Shown here one piece after another: positions 15,003 through 22,301 of a DNA stretch of 22,301 bases. Position 1 is the stretch's first letter, and each line of letters starts with the position of its first letter. This stretch comes from CAZHGD01 sp964531735 (lineage in GTDB: Bacteria; Armatimonadota; UBA10988). The notes under the pieces were generated by a model. That model made no database searches. It saw nothing but the letters and a program-made list of their open reading frames with translations, and had not been told where the DNA came from. Both the position numbers and the translations under genes were made by a program. The DNA lies in the NCBI GenBank assembly GCA_964531735.1, contig CAZHGD010000125.1, positions 1 to 22,301 on the forward strand, given 5' to 3'.

Positions 15003-18000
15003 TCAGGTGCCGGCCGGGCGGCCCGCGTCGGCGGCCGACCAGCCGGCTGACCAGGCCGCCAGGTAGGCCGGCTCTCCGAGTGAAGCTGCCAGGACCTCAC
15101 GGAGCGACGCCAGGTCCGGCGCCGTGGCCGGCTCGACCAGGTGGCGGTCATGGCGCCGGCGCGCCGCCGACGCCAGACGGCGCACCGCCAGAGCCGGCTG
15201 GCCGGACGCGGCGTCCAGCCTGGCGAGGGTCTCCAGTGCCCGGGTCTCTACGCCGACCTGCAGAGCCGCGGTGGCCAGTCGCAGCGCCTCCTCCAGGTAC
15301 CGCCGGGCCTCGATAGGCTGCGCCTGTCGGGCAGCCACGTCACCCAGGACCACCAGGGCTTCGGCGACTCCCGCGGCGTCACCGATGGCGCGGAGTGCAG
15401 CCAACGATTGCTCGGCCCCGCGGCGCGCGTCGTCCAGTCGGCCATCCTGCACGTCGAGCCGCCCGTAGATCAGCCCCCGGGTGGCTAGAGCCGGCCGGTC
15501 ACCGACCACGTCGAGCCGAGCGAACGCTTCGTCGTAGTGGGCCCGCGCCAAACCGGTGTCGCCCTCCCATTCGGCCACGCGGGCCAGCATCAGCAACGCC
15601 TGCGCCACGCTACGCTCACCGCCCACGGCACGCCAGACGGCCAGGGCTCGGTCGGCGTAGTGGTGCGCCGTCGCCAGGTCGGCGCGTTGCAGCGCCACGT
15701 TGGCCAGGCCGCCACAGGCCTGGGCCAGACTATGCGACGGGTGATCCTCGCCGGTGATGGCCAGGCACTGTCGGTAGCAGTGCTCGGCGTCGGTCAGGCG
15801 GCCGGTGGCCTGGGCGATGCCCCCGAGGCTGTACCAGGCGTTGCGGACCCGCGCCCGGTCGCCCATCGCCTCCGCCAGCGCGCGGCAGGCTTCGAACCCG
15901 GCTACGGCAGCAGCGTTGTCGCCCAGCTTGTGCGACAGCCAAGCCACTTGGCGCGAGCAGGCCAGTCGCCGCGTCACCTCACTGGCCGGCAGGCCCTCGG
16001 CGGCGTCCTGCGCGGCGCGGAGGCCCTCGCGCCAGTGGCCGCGCACGTCGTAGAAGTGGCCCAGGGCGGTCGCCAGGTCAGCAGCCAACAGCGGCTGCTC
16101 CTCGAGCGCCCAGGTGATGGCGGCGCGCAGGTTGGCCAACTCCTCCTCCACGCGCGCGAACCACTCTTCCTCGCCGGGCCGGTCCATCCCGGCCGCGGCG
16201 GCCGCCGCCAACTGGTGGTAGTGCCGCCCATGCGCCGCGCGCAAGCGCCGCCGCTGCGCATCGTCGAGCACACCCCAGGCGAACTCGCGCAACGCTTCGA
16301 GCATCGTGAAGCGCACACCGCCGCGATCGTGGCACGAGGTGATCAGCGCGGCGTCGCGCAGCCGGGCCAGGTCATCAGCGGCTGACGGCTCGTCGCAGAC
16401 CTGCTCGGCGCCGGTCAGCGACCAGCCGCCGCGGAACACCGCCAACCGGCAACAGAACTCGCGCAGCCGCGGGGGCAGCAACTCGAAGCTGTCGGCCAGC
16501 ACGCGGCGGAGTGAGCGGTGGCGTTCAGGCCACTGCGCGTCGTCGGTCGCCAGCACCTCGAAGCGGTCGCCCAGACGCTCCAGGACCTGCCGCGGCGACA
16601 GACTGGCCAGGCGCCCGGCGGCCAACTCGAGTGCCAACGGCACACCTTCCACCGCGCGGCACAAGGCAGCGACTTCCGCCGCGTTGGTCTCGCTCAGTCG
16701 GAAGTCCGGCACCACGGCCTGCGCGCGGTCCACCAACAGCGCCACGCTCGGCACTGCCGCCAGGTCGGTCGCGGCCGTCTCGCCGGGCGTCGGCAACGGC
16801 CGCAGGAACAGATCCTGCTCGCCGGGCAGCTCCAGCCGGCAGCGTGAGGTGACCAGACAGCGCAGGTCGGACACCTGCGCGAGCAGGTCGGCCAACCACG
16901 TGGCAGCCGTCGGCAGCAGGTGCTCCACGTTGTCGAGGATGAGCAGGCCCGGCTGGCGTCCGAGCGCCGCGGCCGCCTGCGCCAAGGCCGGTTCGCCCGC
17001 CTGGTCGCGCAACTGCAGGACGCGCAGCAGGGCCGCAGTCAGCAGGTGCGGGGTCACCAACTCGGCGAGCGGCAGGTACCAGACGGCGCCGCCGAACGAC
17101 CTGGCCAACCGATGCCCGGCTTCGAGCGCCAACCGCGTCTTGCCGCTGCCGCCTGGCCCGACAATGGCCACCACGCGAGCCGTGCCGGTCGTACACCGTG
17201 AGACCAACTCGGCCAACTCGGTCTCGCGGCCGAAGAACCGGCTGAGCGGCCGAGGCAGTCGCGTCGCCTGTCCGACGAGGGCCACGGGCGGCGGGAAGTC
17301 ACGCCGCGGCAAGCCGACTCCGGTGACCTGGAACAGGTGCTCGGCCCGGAGCGACGGGCCGAGCCGGTAGAGGCCCAGATCGTCGAGCCGCAGGCGCGGA
17401 TCGTGGTCGTCCAGTCCGAGCGCGGCGGCGCGCTCCGAGCATAGCGTCTGGCCCGGCCAGGCGGCCGCCAACAGCCGCGTGGCGCGGTCCCAGAACGCCG
17501 TGTCGACCAGCCCGTCGGGCGCCTCGACCACACCCGTGTCGACCGCGATGCGGCCGTCGCCGACGGCCTCGCCGCCTTCGAGCCGCGCCACCAGAGCGCA
17601 GACGAGGGCGTCCTCGGCCGAGCGAAACGCCGCAGCCAGCGGCGCCGTCGCGGGCAGCAAGACACCGCGGTACCGCCGAACAACCGGCTCGGAGACGACC
17701 TCGGCGCCCTCGGCGAGCAGGAGCGTCACCGTTCCGGTGGGCACTGCCACAGCGCGGCACGGCTCGGTGGCCGCCTGCACCTGCTCCGCACCGTGCAGTC
17801 GGCCAACCAGCGCCCGCGACTCGGCGCTCGGCTCGCAGGCGAGTTCGGCCGCCAACACGCGCTCCAGTTCGCGGAAGCGCCGCTGGGCCAGGCTGGGCTG
17901 CCCGGCCGCCAGGTGCAGCCGCATCAGCAGTTGGTAGCTCGACTCGCGCAACGGATCGACCGCCAGGCCGCGGCAGGCGTAGTCGATGGCGCGCACCAGG

Positions 18001-18521
18001 TCGCCCGCGGCCTCCAGATGCTTGACCAACAGCTCGAGGGCCGCGGCGAACCGCTCGTTGGCGCGTGTCTGCTCGGCGAGCACCCAGCCGTCGCAGTAGT
18101 CGGCCAACGGCGAGCCACGGTACAGGTCGACGGCGGCCATCAGGTCGGGTAGCGGGTCGGCCGCCCGCGCGGCCGCGTCCAGGCGCGCATCGAACTGCGC
18201 CAAGTCGGTGGTCACGCAGTCGGCGTTCAGCGCCACCGTGCCGCGGTTGGCCAGGATCAGGCCCTGGCCGGTCTCCTCGGTCGAGCGCAGCTCGCGGCGG
18301 AGCGACCAGAGCGCCGTACTGAGGCTGTTGCGGCCGGCATCCGCAGGGCAGCCGGGCCACAGCGCGTCAATCAGCACCTCGCGCGCCAAGGCGCGACCCG
18401 GCTGGAGCGCCAGGAGTCCGAGCAAGGCGCCAGTCTGGCGAGTGCGGAAACGGTCGACCACCCAGCCGTCACCAACGGCCCGGAGGCGGCCCAGCACCTC
18501 GACTCGCGCAGACGTACCCAA
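15003..18521 (-). CDS. AfsR-like transcriptional regulator: SARP (HTH-BTAD), degenerate cyclase domain, NB-ARC ATPase, TPR
   Basis: This is a predicted DNA-binding STAND-type regulator. From the TTG at 18521 it has 1172 residues. Residues 6-105 are an OmpR-type winged helix (VEVLGRLRAVGDGW; ARGG-like ALAREVLIDALWPG) and 105-245 the BTAD TPR-like activation domain. Residues 262-398 are a class III cyclase-like domain (GTVTLLLAEGAEV, FWDRATRLLAAAWPGQTLCS) whose metal-binding TDIEGS motif is lost. NB-ARC follows with GRETEL near 431, P-loop GPGGSGKT 455-462, Walker B LLILD 526-530, and TSR 558-560. TPRs fill about 750-1130, and the tail (AWSAGWSAADA) resembles LuxR/AfsR-family ends. The reading frame extends to a GTG at 18611, but that would leave only 32 bp for two divergent promoters and add an Arg-rich leader. 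TTG 18521 has AGGA at suitable spacing; GTG 18545 is also possible. The lipoprotein gene follows on the same strand and is a possible target. Confidence 0.85.
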   Translation of the reverse strand: MGTSARVEVLGRLRAVGDGWVVDRFRTRQTGALLGLLALQPGRALAREVLIDALWPGCPADAGRNSLSTALWSLRRELRSTEETGQGLILANRGTVALNADCVTTDLAQFDARLDAAARAADPLPDLMAAVDLYRGSPLADYCDGWVLAEQTRANERFAAALELLVKHLEAAGDLVRAIDYACRGLAVDPLRESSYQLLMRLHLAAGQPSLAQRRFRELERVLAAELACEPSAESRALVGRLHGAEQVQAATEPCRAVAVPTGTVTLLLAEGAEVVSEPVVRRYRGVLLPATAPLAAAFRSAEDALVCALVARLEGGEAVGDGRIAVDTGVVEAPDGLVDTAFWDRATRLLAAAWPGQTLCSERAAALGLDDHDPRLRLDDLGLYRLGPSLRAEHLFQVTGVGLPRRDFPPPVALVGQATRLPRPLSRFFGRETELAELVSRCTTGTARVVAIVGPGGSGKTRLALEAGHRLARSFGGAVWYLPLAELVTPHLLTAALLRVLQLRDQAGEPALAQAAAALGRQPGLLILDNVEHLLPTAATWLADLLAQVSDLRCLVTSRCRLELPGEQDLFLRPLPTPGETAATDLAAVPSVALLVDRAQAVVPDFRLSETNAAEVAALCRAVEGVPLALELAAGRLASLSPRQVLERLGDRFEVLATDDAQWPERHRSLRRVLADSFELLPPRLREFCCRLAVFRGGWSLTGAEQVCDEPSAADDLARLRDAALITSCHDRGGVRFTMLEALREFAWGVLDDAQRRRLRAAHGRHYHQLAAAAAAGMDRPGEEEWFARVEEELANLRAAITWALEEQPLLAADLATALGHFYDVRGHWREGLRAAQDAAEGLPASEVTRRLACSRQVAWLSHKLGDNAAAVAGFEACRALAEAMGDRARVRNAWYSLGGIAQATGRLTDAEHCYRQCLAITGEDHPSHSLAQACGGLANVALQRADLATAHHYADRALAVWRAVGGERSVAQALLMLARVAEWEGDTGLARAHYDEAFARLDVVGDRPALATRGLIYGRLDVQDGRLDDARRGAEQSLAALRAIGDAAGVAEALVVLGDVAARQAQPIEARRYLEEALRLATAALQVGVETRALETLARLDAASGQPALAVRRLASAARRRHDRHLVEPATAPDLASLREVLAASLGEPAYLAAWSAGWSAADAGRPAGT

Positions 18522-18643
18522 GCGTCGTTCCTGCTGTCGGCGCACGCTGGGCCATTCGTGCCGGCCGCCCGGCCTCCTGCCACGCGCTCGTCTGGCAGCT
18601 TCCTGGTACACTCGCTGGCAAGACCTTGGAGAGGTGTCGACCC
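18522..18643. promoter_or_regulatory. Divergent promoter region of the regulator and CGGC genes
   Basis: This 122-bp spacer separates the divergent SARP/NB-ARC and CGGC genes if the later regulator start is accepted. On the plus strand TGG-TACACT (18604-18612) is a possible extended -10, placing transcription start near 18618, about 25 nt before the CGGC start codon. No good -35 lies upstream. GGAGAGG (18628-18634), 9 nt before the GTG at 18644, is a strong Shine-Dalgarno sequence. Confidence 0.35.
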
Positions 18644-19063
18644 GTGACTCCCAGCGACAAGCAGTACCTGGCCATTGTCCAGTGCGATATCGTCATGGAG
18701 CGCTGCTCCGGCTGCCTGTGCGAGATGGCGCTGCACCAGCGCACCGGCGGTTTTGCCATCTACCCGGCCGAGCAGCCGCTGCGGACCGTGATGCTGACCT
18801 GCGGCGGCTGCTGTGGCCGGGCGCTGCAACGCAAGCTGCTGCACCTCTGCCACCAACTCGAGCAGCGCGAGGGCCTCGGCCGCGGCGCCGTCGCGGTACA
18901 CCTGGCCACCTGCATCAGCAAGGAGAGCTTCCATGGCCCGGCCTGCCCGCACCTCGACTACCTGAAGGTGCTGGTCTCGCGCCTCGGCCTCGACCTGGTC
19001 GAGGATACGCACCTCTCGGCCAAGTCGCAGGCACTTCGCGAGGCCGGCGTCTACGCGGAGTAG
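18644..19063 (+). CDS. CGGC-domain cysteine-rich protein
   Basis: The 139-residue cytoplasmic protein starts at GTG 18644, 9 nt after GGAGAGG. The upstream in-frame ATG at 18626 overlaps this site and was rejected. It has the layout of CGGC-domain proteins: an N-terminal strand (YLAIVQCDIV), then Cys14, Cys21, Cys24 and Cys26 (CSGCLC), the name-giving CGGC motif at 53-56 followed by Cys57, and a C-terminal SFHGPACPHLDYLKVLVSRL with EDTH. Ten cysteines in 139 residues suggest metal or Fe-S binding. The biochemical role of the family is poorly established, and links to metal or redox handling are inference. It is 73 bp upstream of the FHA-ABC gene on the same strand, possibly cotranscribed. Confidence 0.82.
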   Translation: MTPSDKQYLAIVQCDIVMERCSGCLCEMALHQRTGGFAIYPAEQPLRTVMLTCGGCCGRALQRKLLHLCHQLEQREGLGRGAVAVHLATCISKESFHGPACPHLDYLKVLVSRLGLDLVEDTHLSAKSQALREAGVYAE

Positions 19064-19136
19064 CCGGGCTCGGAAGGTACGGTCACGCGTCCGGCGAAGC
19101 TCGCCGAGGCGCGTCGGGGGCCGGTGGAGGCTGACG

Positions 19137-21377
19137 GTGGGGACAGAGGCGGTGGTCCTGGTCCGGACCGATGGCGTCGTCCTGGAGCTGCCCCAGGGCG
19201 AGGTCCTGCTGGGCCGCGCCCACGACGCCGGCGTGGTGATCGGCCAGCCCGAGGCGTCCTGGCACCACGCGCGCCTGACCATGGCGCCAACCGGCATCTG
19301 GCTGGAGGACCTGCAGAGCACCAACGGCACCTGGCTCAACGGCCACCAACTGACCCCGCACGAGCCGGTGCAGTTGCAGCCGGGCGATCAGGTCCAGATC
19401 GCCGACTGGTCGGCGGTCTGCCGCGCCGGCCTGGCCCAGGTGCCGCTGCCGGCGCGGGGCGCCACGGTGACCATCGGCCGCGCCCTGGACGCCGACGTCT
19501 GTCTGGCCGATCCGCAGGTGTCCTGGCAGCACGCGCGCCTGTCGTGGCAAGGCGAGCACCTGATCATCGAGGACCTGGGCAGCACCAACGGCACCTTCGT
19601 CAACGAGCGCCGCGTCCGGCGCTGCGCCATCACCACGGCCGACCGGTTGGTCATCGCCCGGCGCCCGGTCCAACTGGCCGGCGCCGCAGCGCCGTCGGTG
19701 GCCGTAGGCGCGCCGCTCCTGGAAGCGCGCGGGCTGTGGCGCATTGTGCCTGACGCTCGCGCGCCAGGCGGCTTCAAGGCCATCCTGCAGAACGGCTCCG
19801 CGTCGTTGCAGTCGGGCCGGCTGGTCAGTGTGGTCGGGCCGTCGGGCGCCGGCAAGACGACCTTCTGCAACGCCATGGTCGGCTACTCGCCCGCCGACGT
19901 CGGCCAGATCCTGTTCCGCGGCATGGACGTGACCGGCGCACCCGAGATCTTGCACGCGGGCCTGGGCTATGTGTCGCAGGGCAACTCGGTCCACGGCGAA
20001 CTGACCGTCCAGCAGGTCATGTCGTACGCCGCCGAGTTGCGTCTACCGCCGGACACGCCGCTGGCCATGCGCGAGCAGCGCATTCAGGACATCCTCGCCA
20101 CGCTCAACCTGAGCCACCGGCTCGACACGCAGGTCCGGCAGCTCTCCGGTGGCGAGCAGCGGCGCATCAACATCGCGGTGGAGTTGCTGACCGAGCCGGA
20201 CGTGCTGGTGCTGGACGAGCCCACCTCGGGCCTCGACCCGTGTACCGAACTCGAAGTGCTGGAGCACCTGCGGCAACTGGCCACCCGTGACCGAGTGGTG
20301 CTGGTGATCACGCACTCCATCGAGATCATGGAGCACTCCGACGAGCTGATCGTCGTCGCCGGCGGCGGGCGCGTGTACTACCACGGGCCGCCGCAGCAGG
20401 CGTTGGTGCAGTTCCAGGCCGACCACTTGCGGCGGCTGTGCGACAAGCAGCACATGAGCCGGTTCGAGCCGACCTCGCCGCCGGCGCTGCCAGGCCCGCC
20501 GGTCTTCGGTGGCCAGCCGCTGCCGCGAGCGAACAGCGGCCTGATGCGCCAGTTCGCCATTCTGATGCGCCGCTATCTGGCCTGCCTGGCGGCCGACAAG
20601 GCCAACCGCAACCTGCTGCTGTTGCAGGGCCCGCTGCTGGGCGCCGTGTTCGGCGTCGTGTTCTGCGGGCGCGTGTTCGGGGCACCCGAAGGGCACTCGC
20701 CCACGTGCACCGGCAACGCCGTGCGCGTGTTGCTGGCCCTGGCGCTGGCCGGTGTGATGTGCGGGCTGATGAACGCGGCCCGCGAGATCGTCAAGGAGCG
20801 CTTCGTGCTCCAGCGCGAGCGGCTCGGCGTGGTCCGCTTCGGGCCCTACCTGGCCAGCAAGCTGATCGTCCTCGGCCTGCTGGCGCTGCTCCAGATCTCG
20901 CTGATCATCTGTGTGGCCGGGCCGGCGGTGTACCTGTCAGCCGAGTACTGGCCGGCGGTCATCCTGATCGTCTGGGGCGGCGGCATGGTCGCCACGGCGA
21001 TGGGGCTGGGCATCTCCGGGGCCGTGCGCAGCACCGACCAGGCGATGACCTTCGCCGCCACCCTGATTATCTGCCAGGTGGTGCTGTCCGGTGGCCTGCG
21101 CGACCTGGCCGAACTGGAACGGCAGAGCAAGCTCTTGTATGGTGTGCTCGAGGTCGGCTCCTGGCTGACCGGCATGTACTGGAGCCTGGGCGGCGCCTGC
21201 GGCTGGCTCGACGTGCGCAAGCTGATGGGCGATGCGCACATCCCGGCGAGCATGATCCCGGGCATCGCCAACACCAAGGCCGAGACGGCCATCTGGGCGT
21301 TGGTGGGCCTGTACTGGCTGTGGGCCGCCATCAGCTACGGTCTGGGCCTGCTGGCCTGGAACAAGGCGGACCGCTAG
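19137..21377 (+). CDS. ABC half transporter (ABCG-like) with two N-terminal FHA domains
   Basis: The 746-residue fusion starts at GTG 19137, 6 nt after GGTGGAGG (19123-19130). FHA1 (about 20-95) shows GR26-27, S41-x-H43 and STNGT 61-65. FHA2 (about 108-180) shows GR114-115, S129-x-x-H132 and STNGT 149-153, so both retain the phosphothreonine-binding motifs. The ATPase follows, with Walker A GPSGAGKT 234-241, LSGGEQ 336-341, Walker B VLVLDE 356-361 and H-loop His393. The C-terminal half has about six membrane segments of the ABC-2 type (for example 493-510, 528-547, 574-600, 605-627). The domain order resembles mycobacterial Rv1747, which is regulated by a Ser/Thr kinase through its FHA domains. 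The exported substrate cannot be read from sequence. Control by a Ser/Thr kinase is expected from the FHA pair, but no kinase gene is in the window. Confidence 0.9.
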   Translation: MGTEAVVLVRTDGVVLELPQGEVLLGRAHDAGVVIGQPEASWHHARLTMAPTGIWLEDLQSTNGTWLNGHQLTPHEPVQLQPGDQVQIADWSAVCRAGLAQVPLPARGATVTIGRALDADVCLADPQVSWQHARLSWQGEHLIIEDLGSTNGTFVNERRVRRCAITTADRLVIARRPVQLAGAAAPSVAVGAPLLEARGLWRIVPDARAPGGFKAILQNGSASLQSGRLVSVVGPSGAGKTTFCNAMVGYSPADVGQILFRGMDVTGAPEILHAGLGYVSQGNSVHGELTVQQVMSYAAELRLPPDTPLAMREQRIQDILATLNLSHRLDTQVRQLSGGEQRRINIAVELLTEPDVLVLDEPTSGLDPCTELEVLEHLRQLATRDRVVLVITHSIEIMEHSDELIVVAGGGRVYYHGPPQQALVQFQADHLRRLCDKQHMSRFEPTSPPALPGPPVFGGQPLPRANSGLMRQFAILMRRYLACLAADKANRNLLLLQGPLLGAVFGVVFCGRVFGAPEGHSPTCTGNAVRVLLALALAGVMCGLMNAAREIVKERFVLQRERLGVVRFGPYLASKLIVLGLLALLQISLIICVAGPAVYLSAEYWPAVILIVWGGGMVATAMGLGISGAVRSTDQAMTFAATLIICQVVLSGGLRDLAELERQSKLLYGVLEVGSWLTGMYWSLGGACGWLDVRKLMGDAHIPASMIPGIANTKAETAIWALVGLYWLWAAISYGLGLLAWNKADR

Positions 21378-21488
21378 CGCTTCTACGGTCCAAAGCAGGC
21401 GGAGGAATCACCAGGGGCGGCGGCCAAGTAGGTGGGTGTTCGGCGTCGGCCGGGTGCGGCGGTGACGTGGGTGTCTGGGAGATAGGGC
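21378..21488. other. Spacer between the FHA-ABC and membrane-protein genes
   Basis: No promoter or terminator was recognised in these 111 bp. GGGAGA (21477-21482) lies 6 nt before the ATG at 21489 and is a good Shine-Dalgarno sequence. The lack of a hairpin is compatible with read-through from the ABC gene. Confidence 0.4.
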
Positions 21489-22301
21489 ATGAAACGGTAC
21501 GGGCTGCTGGCCGCGTGGTGCTTCCTGGTCTGCCCGGCAGCGCTCTGGGCACAGGCCGCGCCGCCTGACCCGACCATGCCGAAGCGCATTTGGCTGACGC
21601 AGGACAGCCTCAGCAAGAACGTCAACAACCTGGTCATGGTCGAAGGCGTGGCCGGGGCACTGATTGCCGACGCCGCCACCAGCACCGTGGTCTACCGCCT
21701 CAGCGACGACTACAACAACGCGGTTCGCGTGCGCTGCCCGCGCAACCAGCAGCCGGCGCTCTATCACCGCTATCGCGTTGTCGGCACGGTGATCAAGGTC
21801 TCCGACGACACCTACGAGATCAGCGAACAGACCGACCAGCGCGTGCTGGCACCGACCAAGACGCGCGACACCAAGCCGAAGTCCGAAGAGCCGCCGCCGG
21901 TGCGCAGTGACAAGGACAAAGACAAGGACAAGAGCAAGGACAAGGAGAGCACCGACAAGCCGAAGGACAGCAGCGAGGAAGACAAATCGAGCGACGACAG
22001 CAGCGACTCCGACAAGAAGTGGAAGACGCGCCTGCTGATCATCGGCGGCGGACTGATCGCCATGGCGCTGCTGCTGCTGGTGATCATGGCGACGCAGCAG
22101 TCATCGGCCCGTGCGCGCGAGGCGGCCATTCGCGAGCGCATGGCCGCGGCGCCGCCGCCGGCGGCCGCACCGATCACGCCGCCCACACCGCCGGTACCCC
22201 TCACGCCGCCGGTCGGCCCTTCGAGCCGGCCCCCGACGGTGCTGGATGAGACCGAGCGCGCCGGCGGACACGGGGCCGCGCAGACCAAGGTGCCGGGCGG
22301 C
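21489..22301 (+). CDS. Single-pass membrane protein with signal peptide, KDKD linker and Pro/Thr-rich tail (3' end outside window)
   Basis: The frame from ATG 21489 is open for 271 codons to the window edge. It is supported by GGGAGA 6 nt upstream and a clear signal peptide (MKRYGLLAAWCFLVCPAALWA, cleavage near residue 21). Residues 30-120 form a small extracytoplasmic, probably beta-rich domain (KRIWLTQDSLSKNVNNLVMV, YHRYRVVGTVIKVSDDTYEI). Residues about 125-178 are a highly charged Lys/Asp/Ser linker. A membrane helix runs about 182-202 (LLIIGGGLIAMALLLLVIMA), and the tail from 205, predicted cytoplasmic, is Ala/Pro-rich. Thr250 begins TVLD, a pTxxD-type FHA ligand motif. No family is recognised. 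Position directly after a double-FHA transporter suggests a partner or phospho-adaptor. A further domain, possibly FHA, may follow beyond the edge. Confidence 0.8.
   Translation, partial: MKRYGLLAAWCFLVCPAALWAQAAPPDPTMPKRIWLTQDSLSKNVNNLVMVEGVAGALIADAATSTVVYRLSDDYNNAVRVRCPRNQQPALYHRYRVVGTVIKVSDDTYEISEQTDQRVLAPTKTRDTKPKSEEPPPVRSDKDKDKDKSKDKESTDKPKDSSEEDKSSDDSSDSDKKWKTRLLIIGGGLIAMALLLLVIMATQQSSARAREAAIRERMAAAPPPAAAPITPPTPPVPLTPPVGPSSRPPTVLDETERAGGHGAAQTKVPGG

Noticed and set aside
18522..18611. An N-terminal extension of the SARP/NB-ARC regulator to the GTG at 18611
   Set aside because: It adds an Arg-rich stretch before the usual first strand of the winged helix and would leave almost no room for divergent promoters. 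It is kept only as an alternative start.
1..22301. tRNA, rRNA, riboswitch, or integrase/attachment sites
   Set aside because: Reading both strands I saw no cloverleaf, conserved rRNA stretch, recognisable riboswitch core or recombinase gene. A covariance-model scan could still find something.

Overview
This is a high-GC window of about 22 kb from a bacterial chromosome or metagenome scaffold. The 100-N run at 8174-8273 is a scaffold gap. No rRNA, tRNA or CRISPR array was seen, so the phylum is inferred only. Secreted polysaccharide-degrading enzymes, a huge SARP/NB-ARC/TPR regulator, a double-FHA ABC transporter, a WD40-Roc GTPase and a GGCGGGC-AATA-GCCCGCC palindrome together suggest a large-genome heterotroph of the Armatimonadota, Planctomycetota or Chloroflexota kind. 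There are nine full-length genes, one gene running off the right edge, and a possible gene tail at the left edge.

Left part (1-3630): a possible gene tail ends at 58. A relatively AT-rich patch follows with two direct copies of a 16-bp repeat (113-128, 145-160), perhaps the end of an insertion element. Next is a minus-strand 700-aa HEAT-like protein with a convincing extended -10 promoter (2459-2487), then a minus-strand secreted right-handed beta-helix protein.

Polysaccharide block with an embedded conflict gene (2515-13157): the beta-helix protein (minus) diverges from a secreted GH106-type alpha-L-rhamnosidase (plus). Further along the plus strand is a secreted GH71-like alpha-glucanase with a LamG domain. 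Between the two hydrolases, in the same direction, lies the most striking gene of the window (7421-10808). It encodes TIR, then WD40 repeats, a Roc GTPase, a COR-like region, a zinc ribbon and a DUF4365/PD-(D/E)XK-like domain. This looks like a single-polypeptide immune or cell-suicide sensor with a candidate effector at each end. Its WD40 region is a near-identical 126-bp tandem repeat, and the assembly broke inside it. The apparent frameshift across the Ns is an artefact of the 100-N placeholder.

Middle part (13158-18521): a long inverted repeat (13166-13220) separates the convergent GH71 gene and a minus-strand gene for a Trp-rich lipoprotein of unknown function. Upstream of the lipoprotein, on the same strand, is an AfsR-like regulator (SARP, degenerate class III cyclase domain, NB-ARC, TPR), which is a candidate controller of its neighbour.

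Right part (18644-22301): three plus-strand genes, each with its own Shine-Dalgarno sequence. They encode a Cys-rich CGGC-domain protein, an ABCG-like half transporter with two N-terminal FHA domains, and an incomplete single-pass membrane protein with a signal peptide, a charged KDKD linker and a Pro/Thr-rich tail. The tail carries a TxxD motif of the kind FHA domains bind when phosphorylated. The last two genes may form a phospho-signalling membrane module.
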